A stretch of DNA of 64,000 nucleotides from the NCBI RefSeq assembly GCF_047302405.1, contig NZ_CP154853.1, forward strand, positions 3,844,001-3,908,000, in the 5' to 3' direction. This DNA comes from Alkalihalobacillus sp047302405. GTDB lineage: Bacteria; Bacillota; Bacilli; Bacillales; Bacillaceae_D. Below, in pieces: positions 61,183 through 64,000 of this stretch. Numbering within the stretch: position 1 is the stretch's first letter; each line of letters starts with the position of its first letter. The position numbers and the translations under genes were made by a program. Below the pieces are notes generated by a model. That model was not told where the DNA came from. It worked only from the letters and a program-made list of their open reading frames with translations, and did no database searches.

Positions 61183-61208
61183 TACGAATCAATTCGATAC
61201 AAGTTTCA
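61183..61208 (-). promoter_or_regulatory. SigW-dependent promoter of sigW-rsiW
   Basis: On the minus strand TGAAAC (61208-61203), a 16-base spacer and CGTA (61186-61183) match the SigW consensus exactly. Confidence 0.92.
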
Positions 61209-61336
61209 CTTATTTTTTATTTTACCACGAATTTTTAAAATTTCTTCCTTTTTATGTTTATCATACAATTTATTTGGGAACAGTTTTTATAAAGGTATAT
61301 GAACAAACTTATATTTTTGTAAAGGGGATTACAAAG

Positions 61337-61513
61337 ATGAAAAAATATGCCTCAATCGACAGACTTTTGAATGATATCGAAAAAAATCGAGACAAGCTTA
61401 ATAAATTAGCATTAGAATCGAACCTTCAATCGAACGAAATCATCTCATGTAGCCAGCAGTTAGATTTATTAATTCATCAATACCAAAGTATGATTCAACC
61501 TCGCTCATCCTAA
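61337..61513 (+). CDS. Spo0E-like aspartyl-phosphate phosphatase
   Basis: A 58-residue protein of the Spo0E family, which dephosphorylates Spo0A and restrains sporulation. The signature is the second helix with SxxxD: SCSQQLDLLIHQYQ near residues 37-50, after the first helix DIEKNRDKLNKLALES. AAAGGGGA precedes the ATG. Length and pattern fit the family well. Confidence 0.85.
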   Translation: MKKYASIDRLLNDIEKNRDKLNKLALESNLQSNEIISCSQQLDLLIHQYQSMIQPRSS

Positions 61514-61567
61514 TAAATCAAATTTTAGTTTCCATAATATATATAATAATTGAAACAATAAAAAAAA

Positions 61568-61611
61568 GAAGAAACCTTCGATAATCCCTTATCTCAAGGT
61601 TTCTTTTTCAT
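61568..61611 (+). terminator. Terminator after the Spo0E-like gene
   Basis: AAGAAACCTT pairs with AAGGTTTCTT and is followed by TTTTCATTTT. Between it and the tRNA cluster (61612-61795) short hairpins but no genes are seen. Confidence 0.85.
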
Positions 61612-61795
61612 TTTAAAAAAACCTGTATTATTCCAGTGATGAAATAATACAGGCTTTAAAACAGATGAAGCCTAGCCACTGAACTACATCCGCACAAATA
61701 ACAGCATGTACTTCTAAGAAATGAAAAGCGGCGGGGTTCTTACACGCTCTTAGCTAAACAAAAAATGCTACTTAAGCTTAAGCAGCATTCAAAAA

Positions 61796-61868
61796 TGAGC
61801 CATGAAGGACTTGAACCTTCGACCCTCTGATTAAAAGTCAGATGCTCTACCGACTGAGCTAATGGCTC
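61796..61868 (-). tRNA. tRNA-Lys (TTT)
   Basis: 73 bases, acceptor GAGCCAT/ATGGCTC with discriminator A, anticodon loop CTTTTAA. No encoded CCA. Last of six tRNAs read from the minus strand. Confidence 0.97.
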
Positions 61869-61896
61869 AAAATTATCTCTAACAAAGATAAAATGG

Positions 61897-61968
61897 CTGG
61901 GCTAGCTGGATTCGAACCAACGCATGACGGAATCAAAATCCGTTGCCTTACCGCTTGGCTATAGCCCA
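61897..61968 (-). tRNA. tRNA-Gln (TTG)
   Basis: 72 bases, acceptor TGGGCTA/TAGCCCA with discriminator G, anticodon loop TTTTGAT, CCA encoded. It has the weak first base pair expected of a GlnRS substrate, and the window also encodes GlnRS. Confidence 0.97.
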
Positions 61969-61981
61969 TTAATCAAAATGG

Positions 61982-62063
61982 TGGAGGGGGACGGATTCGA
62001 ACCGCCGAACCCGGAAGGAGCGGATTTACAGTCCGCCGCGTTTAGCCACTTCGCTACCCCTCC
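61982..62063 (-). tRNA. tRNA-Tyr (GTA)
   Basis: A class II tRNA of 82 bases with a long variable arm, acceptor GGAGGGG/CCCCTCC, anticodon loop CTGTAAA, CCA encoded. Confidence 0.97.
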
Positions 62064-62072
62064 ACAAAAGAG

Positions 62073-62145
<73 letters not shown>

Positions 62146-62160
62146 ATAATAATTAAATGG

Positions 62161-62233
62161 TGGAGGATGACGGGATCGAACCGCCGACCCCCTGCTTGTA
62201 AGGCAGGTGCTCTCCCAGCTGAGCTAATCCTCC
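62161..62233 (-). tRNA. tRNA-Val (TAC)
   Basis: 73 bases, acceptor GGAGGAT/ATCCTCC, anticodon loop CTTACAA, CCA encoded. Confidence 0.97.
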
Positions 62234-62387
62234 ATTTTGTCTTCAGATAAGCTTCAAATTTCTTCGTCTAGTTCGTGTTTCTCCTTCAGTCACGTACGGG
62301 TGTACGCTCCTTCCCTCGAACACTTCCCATCCTCGATCTTTTCGCTTCTCTTCGACAACAGTCTTTTATACTTCAATTAAAAATTGG

Positions 62388-62459
62388 TGACCCGTACGGG
62401 ATTCGAACCCGTGTTACCGCCGTGAAAGGGCGGTGTCTTAACCGCTTGACCAACGGGCC
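62388..62459 (-). tRNA. tRNA-Glu (TTC)
   Basis: 72 bases, acceptor GGCCCGT/ACGGGTC, anticodon loop CTTTCAC, CCA encoded. First of the cluster in transcription order Glu-Val-Thr-Tyr-Gln-Lys, with a 154-base gap before tRNA-Val. Confidence 0.97.
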
Positions 62460-62629
62460 ATAATAAACATTTCTTACTGACAAAAAATATTATAACTAAT
62501 TCCACACAAAAAAACAAGCTTAATTTTATATTTTTTTTATTTCCTTATTAAAATGAGAAATACCTTGAAAATAAGAACTTACGTTCGTATAATAAGGATT
62601 AACATTATCATAACTAGGAGTGAATTTTT

Positions 62630-62812
62630 ATGGAGAGAGTGAGTGAAATAAATGAAAAAAAGCTACTTCACCTTCTAGAATACGTGCGAACATCTGCACA
62701 AGCAGAAACTAAATTAGAAGTAGCCGAATGTATGTTAGACTACGGTATTGACATACAACTAATTGGAGCAGTAACCGGCTTAAAAAGAGATGAAATTATA
62801 AAAAAAATTTAA
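62630..62812 (+). CDS. Small hypothetical protein
   Basis: A 60-residue, probably all-helical protein that I do not assign to a family. It starts MERVSEINEKKLLHLLEYVR and ends with a helix-turn-helix-like tail (YGIDIQLIGAVTGLKRDEII), a pattern often seen where a short C-terminal segment repeats GxxxxxIxxxTGLxxxEI. TAGGAGTG precedes the ATG at good distance, and the frame is free-standing, so it is probably real. Confidence 0.6.
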   Translation: MERVSEINEKKLLHLLEYVRTSAQAETKLEVAECMLDYGIDIQLIGAVTGLKRDEIIKKI

Positions 62813-62941
62813 AACAAAAAGGTTTCTCCACTTTTCTTCTGCGATTCGTCTAATGATTAATCGCCGGTCCTTGAAAGAGGACCGACCATTTCCCCTACCT
62901 TGATAAAATAAAGCTTTTTCGAACTGTTCCCCTTGTCACCC

Positions 62942-63223
62942 CTAACCAATTCGTAAGCCCCACATAATCACAGCTGTAAGGACACTAAAAACAACACCTA
63001 CTAAACCAAAAATAACTGCCCTAGTTATCGTCTGCCTTAACCAAACCGTGTTTTCCTCGATTTTATCAAGGCTCTTTACCAAGTTGCCCAACGCCTGCTC
63101 CTGTAGTTGAACTTTTGTTTCTAAGTTAGTGATACGACTATCTGATGTCTCTTGTTTTGATTTCAATTGTTCAACATCCTTCGAAAGCTGCGATAGGGAC
63201 TTCTCCGTTTGAGACTTCTCCAT
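62942..63223 (-). CDS. XhlA-like (haemolysin/holin-associated) membrane protein
   Basis: A 93-residue protein with a coiled coil (SQLSKDVEQLKSKQETSDSR, ITNLETKVQLQEQ) and one C-terminal membrane helix (AVIFGLVGVVFSVLTAVIMW), the layout of the XhlA family found in the PBSX lysis cassette of B. subtilis. ATG at 63223 is chosen because GGAGAGGA precedes it. No phage genes are nearby, so it is a stand-alone member. Confidence 0.75.
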   Translation of the reverse strand: MEKSQTEKSLSQLSKDVEQLKSKQETSDSRITNLETKVQLQEQALGNLVKSLDKIEENTVWLRQTITRAVIFGLVGVVFSVLTAVIMWGLRIG

Positions 63224-63493
63224 CTGCTTTCCTCTCCTAACTACTGAATTTAAACACATTCCAAGTAAACAAAACAATAGATGGACGTGCTTAATATATT
63301 ATATTTCTCTAATGGAAAGTTGGCACAACAAGTACCCTTTCCTTCAGATTTCCACTGATGTCACCTGCTTCTTAGTACCTCTTAACACACCATCAGCAAT
63401 AAGCAAGAACCTAAATAAAGTGTCATTTGCCTAAAACCTTATACTAGCTATCTGCATATCGTGTAATATCCCCATATGAAAGGCGGTGTTTTT

Positions 63494-63640
63494 ATGGGAT
63501 TCTACGGCGGAGCTGGCTACGGATGTGGTTATAACTATGCACCAGTTGCAGGTCATGGTGGCGGTTGTGGTAATGGGTTTGCGCTAATCGTTGTTCTATT
63601 CATCCTACTCGTCATCATTGGCGCTTCTTACTGCAAATAA
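63494..63640 (+). CDS. YjcZ-family sporulation protein
   Basis: A 48-residue protein with a Gly/Tyr/Cys-rich N-terminus (MGFYGGAGYGCGYNYAPVAG) and a C-terminal hydrophobic helix (FALIVVLFILLVIIGASYC), the hallmark of the YjcZ family of small spore-associated proteins in Bacillales. AAAGGCGGTG precedes the ATG. It is followed by a strong terminator. Confidence 0.85.
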   Translation: MGFYGGAGYGCGYNYAPVAGHGGGCGNGFALIVVLFILLVIIGASYCK

Positions 63641-63677
63641 TGATATGAAACCTGATCAACGAAAATGATTACAAGCC

Positions 63678-63722
63678 AAACCCCCAAACGATAGGCCAAT
63701 CACTTGGGGGTTTAGTTTTATC
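63678..63722. terminator. Bidirectional terminator
   Basis: AAACCCCCAA pairs with TTGGGGGTTT, with T-rich sequence on the plus-strand side (AGTTTTATC). It lies between the convergent yjcZ-like and universal stress protein genes. Confidence 0.85.
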
Positions 63723-63726
63723 ATTA

Positions 63727-64000
63727 TTATTTTTTAACAGCTAAAACATCACATTTTGCGTGTCTAAGCATCGCATCGGCTACACTACCTACCATGAATC
63801 TAATCCACCTACTTTGACCTGTTGCCCCACAAATCATTAGATCTGGCTTTACTTCCCTCGGGACCATCCCCGTCAACATATCACGAGGGTCACCTATTGA
63901 TATATCAATTTGCACTTTTGTAATTCCAGCTGCTTCAGCTTTTTCTTTATACCTTTGAACCAGCTCTTCACTTTGCTTCATCGCTTTATTATTCACAGAC
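63727..64000 (-). CDS. Universal stress protein, partial (N-terminus outside window)
   Basis: The last 90 or so residues of a UspA-domain protein. The ATP-binding loop GxxGxSRWIRFMVGSVADAM (as GATGQSRWIRF and MVGSVADAML) and the terminal strand KCDVLAVKK are present; a full protein is about 140 residues, so the first strand and helix lie beyond the window edge. The frame is open to the end of the window. Confidence 0.88.
   Translation of the reverse strand, partial: SVNNKAMKQSEELVQRYKEKAEAAGITKVQIDISIGDPRDMLTGMVPREVKPDLMICGATGQSRWIRFMVGSVADAMLRHAKCDVLAVKK

Noticed and set aside
62275..62463. Plus-strand open frame
   Set aside because: Antisense to tRNA-Glu.

Overview
The window looks like the chromosome of a low-GC, spore-forming Bacillaceae species. 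The order sigW-rsiW-cdaA-cdaR-glmM-glmS with a glmS ribozyme matches Bacillus subtilis, there are Spo0E-like and YjcZ-like sporulation proteins, starts carry strong GGAGG ribosome sites, and sigma-A, SigW and MerR-type promoters can be read directly. No species name can be assigned.

Layout. 1-16 kb is a beta-glucoside region: three LicT/BglG antiterminators, two PTS EIIBCA permeases, two GH1 6-phospho-beta-glucosidases and a partial lipoprotein, wired by seven RAT/terminator elements and cre-like boxes. A GntR-BdhA pair, an IS200-type element and an ArsR regulator interrupt it. 10-11 kb and 20.6-21.5 kb carry inverted copies of a composite repeat, inside which lies a hairpin family whose stems covary. 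16-20 kb holds an XRE-cupin regulator, a doxX-ribA-ribD group and a radical SAM protein. 21.8-28.3 kb is mixed: VOC, AhpD-like, SpeG, membrane and BNR-type proteins, Nudix, and an IS110 transposase with a possible bridge RNA. 28.7-34.7 kb is a same-strand cluster of three luciferase-like flavin monooxygenases, a double SnoaL-like protein, an ArsR regulator and a quinone-oxidoreductase-like protein. 35.2-40.1 kb is the kynurenine pathway (kynU-kynB-kynA plus an NSS transporter) with a divergent TetR regulator whose probable operator covers both promoters. 40.5 kb holds a broken zinT. 41-48 kb has a lipase, MarR, isochorismatase, aldo-keto reductase, Gfo/Idh oxidoreductase, AraC and a bacterial-type glutaminyl-tRNA synthetase. 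48.7-53.7 kb has a MerR/MFS pair and a YibE/F pair. 53.7-61.2 kb is the conserved cell-envelope and c-di-AMP region. 61.8-62.5 kb is a six-tRNA cluster, followed by small proteins and a truncated universal stress protein.

How it works together. Beta-glucosides would be taken up and phosphorylated by the PTS proteins and split by the GH1 enzymes, with LicT opening the terminators when substrate is present and CcpA probably repressing through the cre boxes. Tryptophan would be imported and degraded to anthranilate under TetR control. SigW, CdaA, GlmM and GlmS tie envelope stress, c-di-AMP and amino-sugar supply together. The most unusual signals are the covarying hairpin repeats, the duplicated RAT-licT-RAT cassette with a changed RNA-binding residue, the flavin monooxygenase cluster, the partial riboflavin gene set beside doxX, and GlnRS in a Bacillaceae background.
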